A model generated the notes under the pieces. It had not been told where the DNA came from. It ran no database searches and saw nothing but the letters and a program-made list of their open reading frames with translations. Shown piece after piece: positions 1 to 12,000 of a stretch of DNA of 64,000 bases (position 1 is the first letter of the stretch; every line of letters starts with the position of its first letter). Source of the DNA: Phalacrocorax aristotelis (lineage: Eukaryota; Chordata; Aves; Suliformes; Phalacrocoracidae); contig NC_134276.1 in assembly GCF_949628215.1 (NCBI RefSeq), forward strand, positions 131,378,125 to 131,442,124. Reading direction: 5' to 3'. The translations under genes were made by a program, and so were the position numbers.

Positions 1-3000
1 GAATCAACAATGTTGGTTCAAACATGAATGAAAGAAAAATTGAAGCTGAAAATGTGGCACTGGTAACTGAATACTCCTTTAACAATCTGAAACAAGCTCC
101 AATTAAGAGGAGGCCAGACCACTGTACCCTGGAAAACATCCAGTGACAATCCTTGTCACAAATGACACTGTGTGTTGTCCCTCTCCCCTCCCCATTTTAT
201 AACTCTTGACCATGTCAAGGGTTGAAATGCACCAAAGTCTCTTCCAGTGTTAGAAATAACCATCTACATGGGAAGCCTGTATGTCCCTCAGGTGAAGAGG
301 CTCCAATTCTAGCAAGATCCACCTAACTCTGAAAGCTCCATGTAAGCAGCTAGCAGTTTTCCAAAATCCTTGTTTTCACAAAACACAGGTGTCTCATCAT
401 CTCCTGATCTTGTTCTCAAGCCTCCATTGTGTCCCTCTGTACATCCCCGTGATTTTTTTCTAACCGTTAAAAAACAGTACACATAGCCTACACACCTTAT
501 TTGTCACAGTGGTCCTGGAATAGCATAGGTATGTTAAAAAAAAAATAAATCTCTAACTTCAATTCACACTGAAGAAAAAAGCAGACCTAGCTCACAAAAT
601 TTTGTTTCCTTTTTAAGCTTATCTTGTTTTCTCTGCTTCATTTCCTAGACACAAAAGGGCAGCTGTTCTAGAGAATACATTTGAAAAAGTCATGTATATT
701 GTTTATTTTTGCAGTACCAGTTTCCAGATCTCTTTGGCCAGGAAAAGCACCAAGCAGCCACCTCACCCCTCCCCCTTTCCAGGCAACCTAAGCATCTATC
801 ATTTTGCATCTTTACTTTTTCTTGTGGTATTAAATGGGTTTTGTGGTTTTTTGGGCTTCCCCCCCCTTAGGGCCACAACCAGTAGGTTCATTTCATTACA
901 GCACAATTTCAAACCTTACTGTAATGGCTGACAAAAACATTTGGAAACTTAAACTCCAAACACTTCACAGCAGCAAACAGCAAGAGTTCTTTTATCTCAG
1001 ATTTTTAAGTATTGCCTCAGAAATAATGAGATTTATTAGGGCAATATTACCTCTAGCATTCTTTGCTTTTAACAATGGGGGAGCTTGTAAACCAGTAAAT
1101 ATAGCTGGCATTACTGGGAAAGGTTGCTCATCAGCAATTTTGTAGCCCTAATGTAGTGACTGTGTAGGGCATCACTGCTAAGAAATCTGTAAGTCCACTT
1201 GCCTTATCTGCTGATTGACACATGCCTATATTACTAATGGATTCTGATTTTAGGAGCCTGAGCTTTTACTGTATGATCTGGACAGGTGAAAGAGTATCAA
1301 AATTCAACTGACAGTTAATTCCTCTCCAAAGAGGAAGCAGTATGAATAGTAATCAAAAGTGGAGCCATCCGATTCAGAACATTTTAAATGGTTTTACAGG
1401 CTTTAATTTCAGTTCAATTTTCAGGCCATAAAATGCCAGTAGAATGAGAGAAACCATACTGATGGAAAGTCAGAGCAGAATGTGGCTTCCAGTTGCTATC
1501 CTTAGTTATACTAGCTAATAACAAAGATAAAATACATTACAATTATTAAAATTATTATTTCAATTCAGGGCTGTATTTGCCCAGAATTTACCTTTGCCTT
1601 AGCAAATAATGCCTTGTAACTACTTAAAGCATGCAAAGTTTAAAACTAACTAAGAATCTTAATTTATATTTTGTAATTTAGCTCCGTAGTGAATCCAGCC
1701 AAAATACCTTGACAAATATCTGAAGGCAAATACAACATGCAGCTCCATGTTCGCCTGCATAGCACATTAGAAAGAAAAAAAGTACATGAACTATAATGTG
1801 AGGCTCTGCAATATCCATATTTCCTCTGTACGTATTTTTAAGTTGTCTGTTTGCCAGTTTTCACAGTGCATTTAGTAAAAGCAATTATTTGGTTAGTAAA
1901 TATCATTTAAATCATATTTTAGTTAGCATACCCGTCCATAAAATCTTACCACCACTGGTAAAATAACTCCTTTTCATAGATCAGACTAATAAAATATTGT
2001 AAGCCATAAACACACATTAAAATGTGAAATTTCATTGCTCAGTCTATCTGGTTCAATTTAAAACCAGTTCTAGTAAATTCCCTTAGACTCCACTAAAGGG
2101 AAAGCATATTCTCTAATAACTACACGGAGAGAAATTTTTTTCATTGATAGGAGTTCCTGTCATCTCCCAAATCACTTCAGATTCATATGGTATATCATAT
2201 ACAATATTGAGGAAGAGTAAGAAATAATTTTGTGCAGTATGTCTGGTGACAAAGTTGATCAACACTCTCTTTTACAGGCTGCTTTCAGTATATTCGAGTT
2301 TAAATCTTGCGTGGGGGGAGCAGGGAGGATATTGTGGTTAGACTATTTGCAGAATGAGATTTGACTTTTAAAAATAATTTTTATCCTTTAATAAAAAAAC
2401 CCTATGTGATAAAGTAATTAAGACATTCAATTCCCGCCGTGTTTGAGAGGAAGGAACTAAAATTTGGCAGCACAGCCATACTTGTGTCAAAGATGTGCTT
2501 TTACAGAGCATGTTTATTTACATTATGTGTACCCACATTTGGCCATAACTTGATGAATCTTGATTCACACATGCCCAGAAGAGATTTGCTGGCATTTGAC
2601 AGTTTTGCACTAAGTATGCTCCTGCCCATGACTGTAAGAGCTGAGTAAATTTTCCTGCAATAAGACATTTCAGTGGCTGCCCAGCATCACAAAAGCCTGA
2701 GTTCAAGCTGACCACAGCAGGGAGACAGTTTTTCCTGTGTTCCCAAGGCTCTGCCTACTAACAGTGAGACAGAGAAAGTAGAATTAGCTTAACTGGAACA
2801 GAAAATGGTTGGACAATACCAGAATTAAGGAACCAAGGAATCTTAATGCAGTCCCCATGGGTATAGGCATTACAATAATCATTAATTAGGCGATCACGTA
2901 TTTTTCCTACAGAATTCTTGCCACAGTCAGTTAATGTATTCAACACTTCCTTCCATCTGCCTCAATGTGTGGTCTTGAATGATATTAATTCTGTAATTTC

Positions 3001-3577
3001 CCAAATTTTGAGCATTTTTTCCTACTTTTTAAAATACTTCAATACAATAGTTTGCATTTAAAAAAATGTAATAAATTAAACATAGAAGCAGCAGAGCAAA
3101 CAAAGCACTTTGTTCAGTGAATTCACTGGACAATATCCACAACCACAATAAACACCGCTATAAAAAAAATAAAATCACTAATTGGCACCTTGCTAGTAAG
3201 CTCAGGAGAAAGGTCGGGAATTGAGTAGGTGATGGAGATTGAACCTCCACCCCCTTCTCATGCTTCACAGGAGGTTCTCCTAGAGTAGGGATGAGTTTCA
3301 CAAGCAAGAAAGAGCTCAAGCACCTTTGAACTCTACTGAAAAACTGAAGTTCTAGGGAAAAATAGGAAACAACAGCCTTAGCGGAGCAGCTTACTTCAAA
3401 ACGATTTTGTTTGGCTAAATGTGTACTATATGGTTACTACCAAATAAAAGTAAAAGCAAGTAAGTATTTCAGAGATTTTTGGACATCTGTGGCATTTTTT
3501 TGAAAACTGATTAGCCAGTTTAAAAGCCTCCTCCTGAATTCAAAAGTCCTCATACTTAACCAGAACTGCTAGCACGT
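1..3577. other. AT-rich non-coding DNA left of the CpG island
   Basis: No convincing coding exon is visible. Open frames are short, often lack a true ATG, and match nothing I recognise. If the minus-strand gene that starts at 4467 is real, this stretch is its first intron or contains later exons. I looked for minus-strand acceptor/donor pairs and found only one weak candidate (3158-3343, listed among the rejected items). No transposon tail or simple repeat longer than about 15 bases was noticed. Confidence 0.5.
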
Positions 3578-3661
3578 AAAAAAAAAAAACAAAACGAACA
3601 AACAAAAAAAAACCAAAAACCCCAAAACAAACCCAGAACACAGCAGCAACAACAACAAACA
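3578..3661. repeat. A-rich low-complexity tract with AAAC/AAC units
   Basis: The plus strand is almost entirely A with scattered C. It begins with a run of 12 A, followed by irregular AAAC, AAC and CAGCAAC units. This is a decayed simple repeat or the A-rich relic of one. The minus-strand open frame across it reads as phenylalanine- and valine-rich low-complexity sequence and should not be treated as a protein. Confidence 0.8.
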
Positions 3662-3896
3662 CGCTCGGTTTTTTAATAGAGCACAACAGCAACCCACCAA
3701 ACAAAGAAGCCGTCGAAGTCATTTGTCTCACTTGCAGAAGCAGCGCTAGATAAACACATGCTAGATAAATATTATTGTTTGCTAAACTACTATGCTATTT
3801 TGAAACCAAATTCTCTCTTGCAAGTCAAGATTTATTAGAATTACACTGCTTACACAGAACCTGGAAACCTAAATACGCCTTTAGATCCTCACACGC

Positions 3897-3904
3897 TATA
3901 AAAG
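3897..3904 (+). promoter_or_regulatory. TATA-box match facing right, followed by a 14-G run
   Basis: TATAAAAG sits directly before an uninterrupted run of 14 G (3904-3917) and about 200 bp left of the CpG island. The match to the TATA consensus is exact. It points toward the island, opposite to the minus-strand first exon, so any transcript from it would be antisense to that gene. No recognisable coding sequence lies downstream. Function is inference; a chance match is possible. Confidence 0.25.
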
Positions 3905-3917
3905 GGGGGGGGGGGGG
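3904..3917 (+). repeat. Mononucleotide G run (14 G)
   Basis: Fourteen consecutive G bases followed by CA and four more G. With the two 7-G runs at 4141-4155 it forms a G-rich edge to the CpG island on the plus strand. Such runs are prone to length errors in sequencing and can form quadruplexes. Confidence 0.9.
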
Positions 3918-4140
3918 CAGGGGAGAAGGAAAAAAGTGCCTTTAGCTGCACACACTCAAGCAGGAAAATTACAGCCTCACATTTTCAACGCTACAGTTAA
4001 TGCTGTGTCAGCACCTCCATCAAACCTCGTTGTTCAGCAGTTTATAAAAAGTTCACTCCGAGCCAAAACTTGGCACCCAGAGCACCAGAAAAGTGCCGAG
4101 GAGGAAAAGCAAGTAACCCGCTGGGCTGCTGCTCGGTGCC

Positions 4141-4155
4141 GGGGGGGAGGGGGGG
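4141..4155 (+). repeat. Paired G7-A-G7 tract in the CpG island
   Basis: Two runs of seven G separated by a single A. On the minus strand, the coding strand of the adjacent exon, this is a C-rich tract about 215 bp inside the putative first intron. It could form a quadruplex on the plus strand; this is inferred from base composition only. Confidence 0.8.
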
Positions 4156-4371
4156 AAGCAGCTCCGCGCCACGTCGGGACGATCCACCGGCGACCGTGGG
4201 GACCCCGCGGAAGGCCCCAGCAAGGACAGTGCCACAGCCCCACAGAGGAGCGGCGAGGGCGGCTTCGGGCCCGGTGCCCCGCGTCCCCAGGTAGCGGCGC
4301 CCGCCCACCCCGCTGCTCCCCGGGCGGCCCCTGCCCGCCCTGGCCCGGCCCGGCCCCTCGGCGGCCTTCAC

Positions 4372-4467
4372 CTCCTCGAGGTGGGCGGACACCAGCGCGG
4401 CCTCCCAGCTCTTGGCCGCAGCACCCGTGGAGGCGACCCCGCCGGTCTTAGGCCGCTTCGGGCCCAT
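4372..4467 (-). CDS. First coding exon of an unidentified gene (partial)
   Basis: Translation from an ATG at 4467 in a near-ideal Kozak context (GCCGCCATGG) gives 32 residues, beginning MGPKRPKTGG and ending VSAHLEE. A splice donor (GAG|GTGAAG) follows exactly after codon 32, so the exon would end in phase 0. The residues look like a basic N-terminus (KRPK) leading into a short helical segment (SWEAALVSAHLEE). I do not recognise the protein. Reading through the donor gives a long proline/glycine/arginine-rich frame typical of GC-rich DNA, so splicing is the better model. A longer in-frame reading exists upstream to 4926, but it is also low-complexity and in worse start context. Later exons should lie at lower coordinates, mostly beyond the window. 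Confidence 0.5.
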
Positions 4468-5110
4468 GGCGGCGCGGGCAAGGCCTCCACGCGTCGCCGT
4501 GGCGACCGGCTCCTGCGGGGTGACGCCATCCGACCGCCCCAACCGGCGGGGCGGCGGCGGCGGCCGGCTCGTGTGATACGTGCTTCCCTCCCGAGGGCAG
4601 CGGCCGGGCCCCTCCGCCGGGGAGGGGGCGTCTGTGCCCACCAGCGGAGCCGCCGTGCTCGGTAGGGCTGGGTGTGCGTGTCCCGCCCGGGCCCCTCCCG
4701 GGCCGACGGCGGCCGCCTCGCCAAGCCGCTGCCGGAGCGCGCTAATGGGGCTTCCAGCCAGTGGGCAGGCGCGTTGTTTGCTGCCGGTCAGCCGCTTCGC
4801 ATCCTTTGCGACACGGGTGGGCAGCTGCAGACGCCACGTGGAACCCGCTGCCCAAAGGAGAGGCTTCGCGGAGGCCGCACAGGAGTGCTTCGGGCGTTTG
4901 GGGGGGGGCACGGCAGTGGGCCGCACGTGGTCACATAGACACCAAATCCAATGTCACATCCAAAGGGCTGCATGAAACCATCCCGTCGGCAGCTCTCGGT
5001 GTGCCCGGGGAGGAGGGCGAAGGCGTGAGCTCATGCCGTGGTGCTGGAGTGTGACCTGAGTGCGGCCGCCTGCGGAGCAGCGAGACGGGGAGCGCACAGG
5101 TGTGGGCAGC

Positions 5111-8100
5111 CAGGCCTGCTCCCAGGCCGAAATCACTCTCCAAATACTACCATATGTTACAGCACTGGGACCAGAAGAGGAAAGGGAGGCACAGTTGGGA
5201 GAAAGCAGGAGAGCTGCCAAGATAAAGAATTCATTACAGAGGAGTCATGTCGTGATCTCACACTGGAGACGAGTGAAATATTCTGTGTGATTTAACATTT
5301 GGTGAAAATATCCCAAACCACATGCTGCCCTTCCCCCACCCCGTTATACCGACTAGGATTGCTCAGAGCCTCCAAGTCTTTATTTTAATTTTGTCGGAGC
5401 CTTAAAGCCCTGCTGTGCAGCACATTATTGCTTTAGTCAGGATTTCATTCTGGGATGATACTGACCTAGCGTACGTGCTCAATAAAACACCTTTACTTAC
5501 ACGGTTTTAGTAGAGAAGAAGGAATTTACGTTCATAGGGGAGGTGACAGGCAAGCCTCATATCATCTTAGTTTGCAGAAGGGTATCTTCCCTGGGTTTGC
5601 AGACAGTGATGTAGTTTATAACATGGGAAAGCGGCACAGTAGATTTGCCAACATCCATAAATATTTTCCCCCACCCTGTTTCTTGGCTGGTGTCCATTTT
5701 TCTCTTTTTGAGGTTTTCTTTTGTTGCCCAGAAAAAAAAAATCAGACTTCAATTGTTCACAGAAACAGGCAGTGTGACATTCCCACTATACCCTTGTTCT
5801 TCATTAAAGTTTTGGGTACGCAGCCTGTGCCTGCTAAGGTGCACTGACAGGGTATGAGAACGAGGAACGGGGCAGGATCAGCAGTTGATGCAGAACAGGA
5901 CAGAGGTATGGGGCAGAAAGCACAGATAATGGTGCCAGACATCCTTATGAACCACCCTTCTGATTTTTCAGGAAGACCGATGGGAGAAGGTTGTGTACCC
6001 AGGTCCTGATGGTATGGCTGGAAATATGCACCACCATGATGTCCATGGGAGATGACAACTGCTTAATTATGCCCACACCTGGATCTTTATGCTCAGAGTT
6101 GTTCGGAAGGTTGAGAACCAGCAAGACTGATGTCAGCATACAAACAGCTCTGAGTACATGAACAGTAGCTGTGAGAACTATGAACTGGCCTGTTTATATC
6201 TGTTGTGTGTTTGCTTCGATAAATAACGATTATCTGAAGGAAATTGTTTTGTTCTGCTGCTTAACTGTCTTGGTAAACGAATCTAGATAACTTGCTGTTT
6301 ATTGTTGTTGGATGTTGCAGCAAATAGTGAGTCAAGCTGAAGTAGGACTGCAGATCACTGGGAGCTTATAGCAGTTCATTTAAAATTACCTCCACCACTC
6401 TCCCGAACAAAAGAGAGAAATAAATTGTATTTATTCCCTATTACAAAGGGCCCTAGCGTATAGTTCTAGAATAGGTACTCCAGTAGTGAAGTCAGCTAAA
6501 GATGTCTTCTGTTTGGATGCTTGTCCATGTCCATTCGGTTATGCTGCCAAAGATGCTTGTAGGCCAAGCTGTAAACCACATCACTTGAAACCTTCTCGGT
6601 TAAATCCTCCAACAGACAAAAGAGGCAAATAAAAAATATTGGGAAACTACAGCCTTTGTTTCCTCCAAATGGCCTGGACTACAAAACACCCAGTTGTCTC
6701 CGAGCCATCTGAAAACCTCCAGCTTCCTTCTGAGAACTAAAAGATGAAGTTGCTGCAATCTTAAAACTTGTATTACCAGAAATGAATGTAATTTAACTAT
6801 ATTGATAAGCCACAGGTGAGAAGAACAGGCAAATTAAGGCTCCAGACAGACAATACACGGTCTGGGGTATCTTCTGCACAAAAAAAGGGATTGCGTGCAT
6901 CTAAGCCTGACATTTCCATGTAGTGAAACTGTGTCCACTATTAGTGACAAGAATATTTATGGTTAGGTTTTCAGGGAGACTGGCAACCAGAAAATCATAA
7001 AGTCAGCTTTTTATTTTCTGGCTTATTAGAAAACATAGTGTGTGAATACATGAACAAATGAGAGCGGAGTAACCAAAGCCACGAATTTACAATACACTTC
7101 CAATTCTAATAATAGTCTGTGTAATTAAAAGGCAGCTTGCCCTTCCCTGGGAGAAGGGTTAACAACCCTGTGTATTCCGAATTTACAGAGCAGGGTAAGA
7201 AAGTGTGTGTGGTTAATACTGCAGAGTAGCTAGATGCAATAACATGTTCCTGTGTCCACGTTTTTAATAAAAATATAGAAGGAATATTTAAAAATTAGGT
7301 ATACTCTTTACCTCCTTCGGGAAGAAGAAACATTGGTTGCCTTTTATTGTAGGGTGACTTAAAGAACATTTGCGCTTACTTGCTCTCCAGTAAAGTGTGG
7401 GGAGTGGAAAGGCATTACTAGTTGTAAAAGTCATGTCTTCTCTACTTGATATTTCCTGAAAGACTACAGATGACTAAAGAACCAGTAAAGGGTTTAGATC
7501 TTAAATGATTAAAGCTGGATTGACTGAGAGGGGAATTAATTTTAATAGTGCTTCCCTTTTTTTTTTTTTTTTTTTTTTAATACTTATTTTAAATGCTTGA
7601 CAAATATTTGGAAAAAATGATCTTTTCAGTAAGAACCATCAACTTCTTGCCTTCAGTTGAGAAGTGAGCAAAGAGTCCTCTTTGCTTGAGTCCTTAAGAA
7701 CACATTTAATTGCTTTATATTGTTTTCATAAGATTTAAATGTTTCTTAAATGGGGAGGCTTCCTGAATTATGGCTTCAGAAAGCTGTTTCCGTTTTAGAA
7801 AACTTTCCAGAAGGTTGTCTAGAACAGCTAACACAGCCTTCAGCACTGCTAAGGAAAACAGTCCTTCATATTCCTTGTATTTCTAAAAGAAGAAAGGTCT
7901 TTAAAAAAAAGTGTACTTTTTGTTTGTTTGTTTTAAGAGAACACTGTCCAGTCCTTTTTCCCCTCACAAAGGAAGAAGGCGAAGAACATAAAACTCACTT
8001 TGCTTTCCTTTGCAGTTTCTAGCACTGCAGCATCTGGGCTGGGAACAGCTTTTGCCTGAAGTTTGCAAACCCCCACAACACAACCGTCTCACCAGTTACA

Positions 8101-8978
8101 CAGATTTGGCAGCTATGGCATGTGTTCCCACAGCCTCCCTGAACTCTCACATACCAGGCTGGATGTAGGAGGTCTTTGCCCACAGTTGCTGCTCTGGCCA
8201 CCAAACGATTCCTTATAATTTAGTTCTCAGTCTCTAAATTTGTTTATATAATTTGCATAAAGCTTCCCACATGGACTGCATTGGCTTCGTGGATGCGGAC
8301 CAAATATCTGTCTTGGCTTTAGGATCTAGAAAGTGTATTTCTTTATCAGTAAATCATAAGTGTGTGTGCCCTGAAAGGGACAAAGGTTAAGCTAAGCATA
8401 AATATATTAATGCGCTCTCCTTGTTGATGTGGAATTGTGCGCTTATAATTTTTCTAGTGCCAAAGATCAATATTTTCTTAATTAGACCAAGTTCTAACCA
8501 TAATGAAACCATAAAATCAGCTCTCCTCCTCAAATTGTAATGGGCCTTCCTAATAACATAAGGGTCGCTAGATGCTTGCTGAACTGTGAGAACATGCAAG
8601 GATGGTTAGAGAGAGAAGGAATAGCTAAACTGTAAAGACAGTACAATTCAGCCAAGTCCATCTGTCACATACATGGCAAGGCCTGCCCTCTGATGCTGGG
8701 CCACTATAGGCACAAATCAATAGACCTAACCTATTTAAGCCTATCAGTCTAATAATGTGGCCAAAAACAAAGCAAGTTGTAGATAGTCCTTTCTCCCTCT
8801 GGCTCTAGCATCTAGTGTTGGCCTGGCCGGTCATTGTTTCTTCTTCACTTTAATATTTCTCGTCAAGCTGAGTTAGAAATATATGTAGCCTATGTTGTTT
8901 ATCACAAGTGTAACACACAGAACAGATCAAACTTCCTTTATACATACAAATAAGTCTACATTTAAGAGTCTTCACACA
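5111..8978. other. Non-coding DNA right of the CpG island
   Basis: No gene could be supported. The stretch is AT-rich apart from its left edge. A polyadenylation-like AATAAA lies near 5482 and a 22-base T run at 7557-7578. Open frames are short and match nothing I recognise. No transposon end was noticed. Confidence 0.5.
7557..7578. repeat. Poly-T run (22 T)
   Basis: Uninterrupted T run on the plus strand. No element body with recognisable transposon features is attached on either side, so it reads as a simple homopolymer rather than the tail of a recent retrogene. Confidence 0.9.
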
Positions 8979-9035
8979 CACACAGAATCACAGGTTGGAA
9001 GGGACCTCAGGGATCATGTAGTCTTTTACCAACTT
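8979..9035 (-). mobile_element. CR1 LINE 3'-end fragment
   Basis: The plus strand carries CACAGAATCACAGGTTGGAA followed by GGGACCTCAGGGATCAT, the reverse complement of the well-known avian CR1 3' terminus. The element therefore points left. Similarity fades soon after about 9025 and a run of ten G follows (9045-9054), so only a short 5'-truncated tail remains, as is usual for CR1. The usual terminal 8-bp repeats are not evident; a CA-rich stretch borders that end. This is one of the main clues that the DNA is from a bird or close relative. Confidence 0.85.
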
Positions 9036-9044
9036 TGTTTTACT

Positions 9045-9054
9045 GGGGGGGGGG
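9045..9054 (+). repeat. Ten-base G run beside the CR1 tail
   Basis: Ten consecutive G followed by ACACACC. It interrupts the region where the CR1 similarity is lost. Confidence 0.85.
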
Positions 9055-12000
9055 ACACACCAAACTCCAAACTTACAAGGCCCTGCATTTAATTTTGGAA
9101 AAGATGCTCTCATAGCCTGCTCTCTCCCACGTGCATGCATGTGCGAGGAGAATGCCTTTTCCTCTCTATAGCAAATGGTATAAGGATTCCTGGCAAAGCT
9201 CAAAATGAAATCCATTATCATCTGTCAGTAAAGTGACTTCCAAATTCCAGCTGGATGCTGTGCAACAGCCTCTTTAAAGGAAGACTCCCTCTGCATTTGG
9301 TATTGTAGATCTACTGTCTCTAGGTAACTGAATTTTGGAAGCAGTTCAGTGCTGCCAGTCAGCAAAAAAGTCCAATTTCAGATATCTCAGGCTTTATTCC
9401 TACGCCTTTCCAAAACAGATCACAGGGCTTTATTCTTTTCCCTGAAGAAATAAATCCAAAGAAAACATTTCCCACCCTTGCAGGAAGCCAAACTCCCCAC
9501 CCCATTCTCCTGCACTTTCAAATCCTCTATCATTGTCTGCTTTTTTCTGGCACAAAAGGAATAGTTTCTCTAAGGTTAGAGGGTTCTCCATGTAGATGTG
9601 CTTCTGCAGCCCTCCTCACTCCTGCCACCATCAAGAAAGGGAGTCTTACACAGTAGTGCTGAGCACTAACCACCAACCTGTCTCAACAGCCAAACAAAGC
9701 AAAGCCTAAATAAGTGGAATTTGAAACATTATACCATTACTGGTGCAAAAATAAAAGTGTTTCCAATCCATTAAAACCAAACGTTAACACCATGGAGGGT
9801 AAACAGGCCTGAGATGTATGCCAGAATTTGCACTGAAAATATTAATAAGTAGTGGTGGAAAGATATGGTGGGTTTGTTTATTTTTTTTTTAAAGGAGAGG
9901 AGGTTATTTATAAAAATGCATGCAATCTGAACTAGGATTGGAGTAATGGTAATAAATTGCCATTAAATGGTAAATTAGTAAGTGGCTAGAACCATACTTC
10001 TTTGGCCTGGGTGTCCTAATTCTGTGAACTCATACTTGGACGGTTTTTAACTGAATTTTCTGGAGGTAATGTCTAATTGCAGAATAACTAAATTGCAACA
10101 ATATATGCTATTCTGTAACTGTTGCTTCAACTTTAATTCCCCTTCCTTTCTTTCCAATCTGTTTCTCTGAGCACATATACTCCCCAGTATCTAGTTCAAT
10201 GAGTAGGTTTTGGAAAGAAGTACATGGAGTAATAATGGCTATTTCCTGCCATATTTTGGCACCTGTCTCTCTTGGTCATACTTGTGCCTAAAATCTGCTT
10301 TAGAGAACAGCCACAATTAAACTTCCCAGTTCTAGGACTGTATCCCAAAACACTGTCATCCCTTACCCTATCATCCACTAAACCATTTATTCTTCTGTAA
10401 ACCTGAAGGCTAACTAATAGTCGCCTTGCCTCAGACCAGAGCAGCATCCTACACCTCTTGCTTTCCCACCTGCACCATTCCTACTAATTCACAAGCTTTT
10501 CTCATTCTGCACCTCCAAAATTCGAGCTGGACCCCAATACCCTGAAATACTTCCCTCTGGCCAGCACATAGCCCTGCCTGGGTCAGCAGACTGTGGCACT
10601 ACAAGGCCTCAAAGCCAGCATCTCCCAGCAGCAGCAGGAGGAGGAGGAGATCTCTCACATCTGAAGGACCAGCACCTCTCTCCTGCCAGCCCTTGCTTCT
10701 AGATGCAGCTGGTCCATGGGATCATGATACCTGCCAAGCCCGCTCCGACCCCCAGTCAGCTCCTGGCATGGTGCTCCAACAAAAGTATTTATGCATATGT
10801 GGTCCTCTTCCTCATCAGCTGTGCTGGAGTGACTCCTTCCTTGCACTTCATTGAACACACCACCACCGCCATTTCCCAGATGACATATGAAATAAAAGAA
10901 TATGGGAAGGCCACATACGGCAGTAGTTAATGAGTTGAGTTCAGAACCTGTAATTTGGCCAGCCATCCTACAGAAACCTAAATAATTTGAAAGTTTAATT
11001 ATTCCTGAGGACATCAGGATTTAGCCCCCTGCAAGTGCTGTAGCCTCAGCTATTATTAGGAAAAGCACAGTGAAAACCAGGTGATGGGGATGAGCAGGCT
11101 ATGAGCAGTCTCTGCCTGCCAGGGCCTCATCTCGCACCCTTCTACTGAGATAAGGGAGAGGTGGAAGTTATTATGAAAGGTAGCTTACCTTTGTGGAATT
11201 GTCTGGAACAGTGTATTATTCCTCAGCTTCTTCAGGTGGACACTGCAGATTTAAAGAGCAAATGACATAATTTTAGGAAGGGTAAAAAATATTTTCATCC
11301 CTATCAGATGCTCTCATCTGCTTTAATGTAAAAGCTCCACTTACTACTGACAGGTGTTGTGTAATAAGTAGAAGTTGCAAAGGACAATTGGTAGCACCTT
11401 ATCATCAATATAGTACAGCTTCTGCCATGACCACCCATTCATTTGAGTTCACTAACCTTTAAGCAAATAAAATGCAGCAAGAAGTGTTTACATTACATCA
11501 TTACACAGATCAAATTTAAAAGGATTTCAAATTAGCACTTTTCTTAGTTAACAAACTGTATTAGCACTAATTCCCATCAGCCAAATTCCTTAATTCACAT
11601 TAACATGACTCAGAATGAAAACCAGGCCTTTTCCACCTCTCTCCATCTCATTACTTCAGACAAAGCAAAACGTTTACTGTGGCAGGGTTGCAAGACGCTG
11701 AGGGCCATCAATGGAAAAGGGTCAATATTAGTTAAAATCTGGCCATGCTCCCACTGTATTGGCCTGCCTGTGCCAGTGTTTTCAGATCATGCCATCCTTA
11801 ATGCTTGTTTTGTATCTAGTGATTTATAAGAGTGGTACTAGTCAGCATTTGCAAATAATGTGGAGAGATTTGACATAAACAGATGAGCTCAGCAGTTTGC
11901 CCCAACGTACCGGCTGTGGTGTCTAAACCCTAGTTCTTCTCTACACACATATATTCTGAGTACACAAACTTCATAAAGCGTTGTGACTGTCTGTCATCAG

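Larger units (their letters stand above)
4095..5110. promoter_or_regulatory. CpG island, probable promoter of a minus-strand gene
   Basis: The sequence changes abruptly from AT-rich to strongly GC-rich with frequent CpG, then returns to AT-rich DNA after about 5110. This is the only region of its kind in the window. It surrounds a minus-strand start codon at 4467 in good Kozak context. Two E-boxes (CACGTG at 4835-4840 and 4924-4929) lie upstream of that start. I saw no well-placed TATA box on the minus strand, which fits a broad housekeeping-type promoter. A divergent plus-strand transcript is possible but no plus-strand exon is recognisable. Confidence 0.75.

Noticed and set aside
3158..3343. 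Possible second exon of the minus-strand gene (61 codons, in phase with the first exon, beginning FFSRVQRCLSS)
   Set aside because: The immediate acceptor is preceded by a better one in a different phase, no good donor ends the exon, and the open length is attainable by chance.
4042..4926. 294-codon minus-strand frame through the CpG island
   Set aside because: GC-rich DNA has few stop codons. The translation is proline/glycine/arginine-rich low-complexity sequence, and a well-placed ATG plus donor defines a shorter exon within it.
5450..5520. AATAAA-containing stretch resembling a retroviral LTR or gene end
   Set aside because: No LTR termini, primer-binding site or target-site duplication visible; a lone AATAAA is common in AT-rich DNA.
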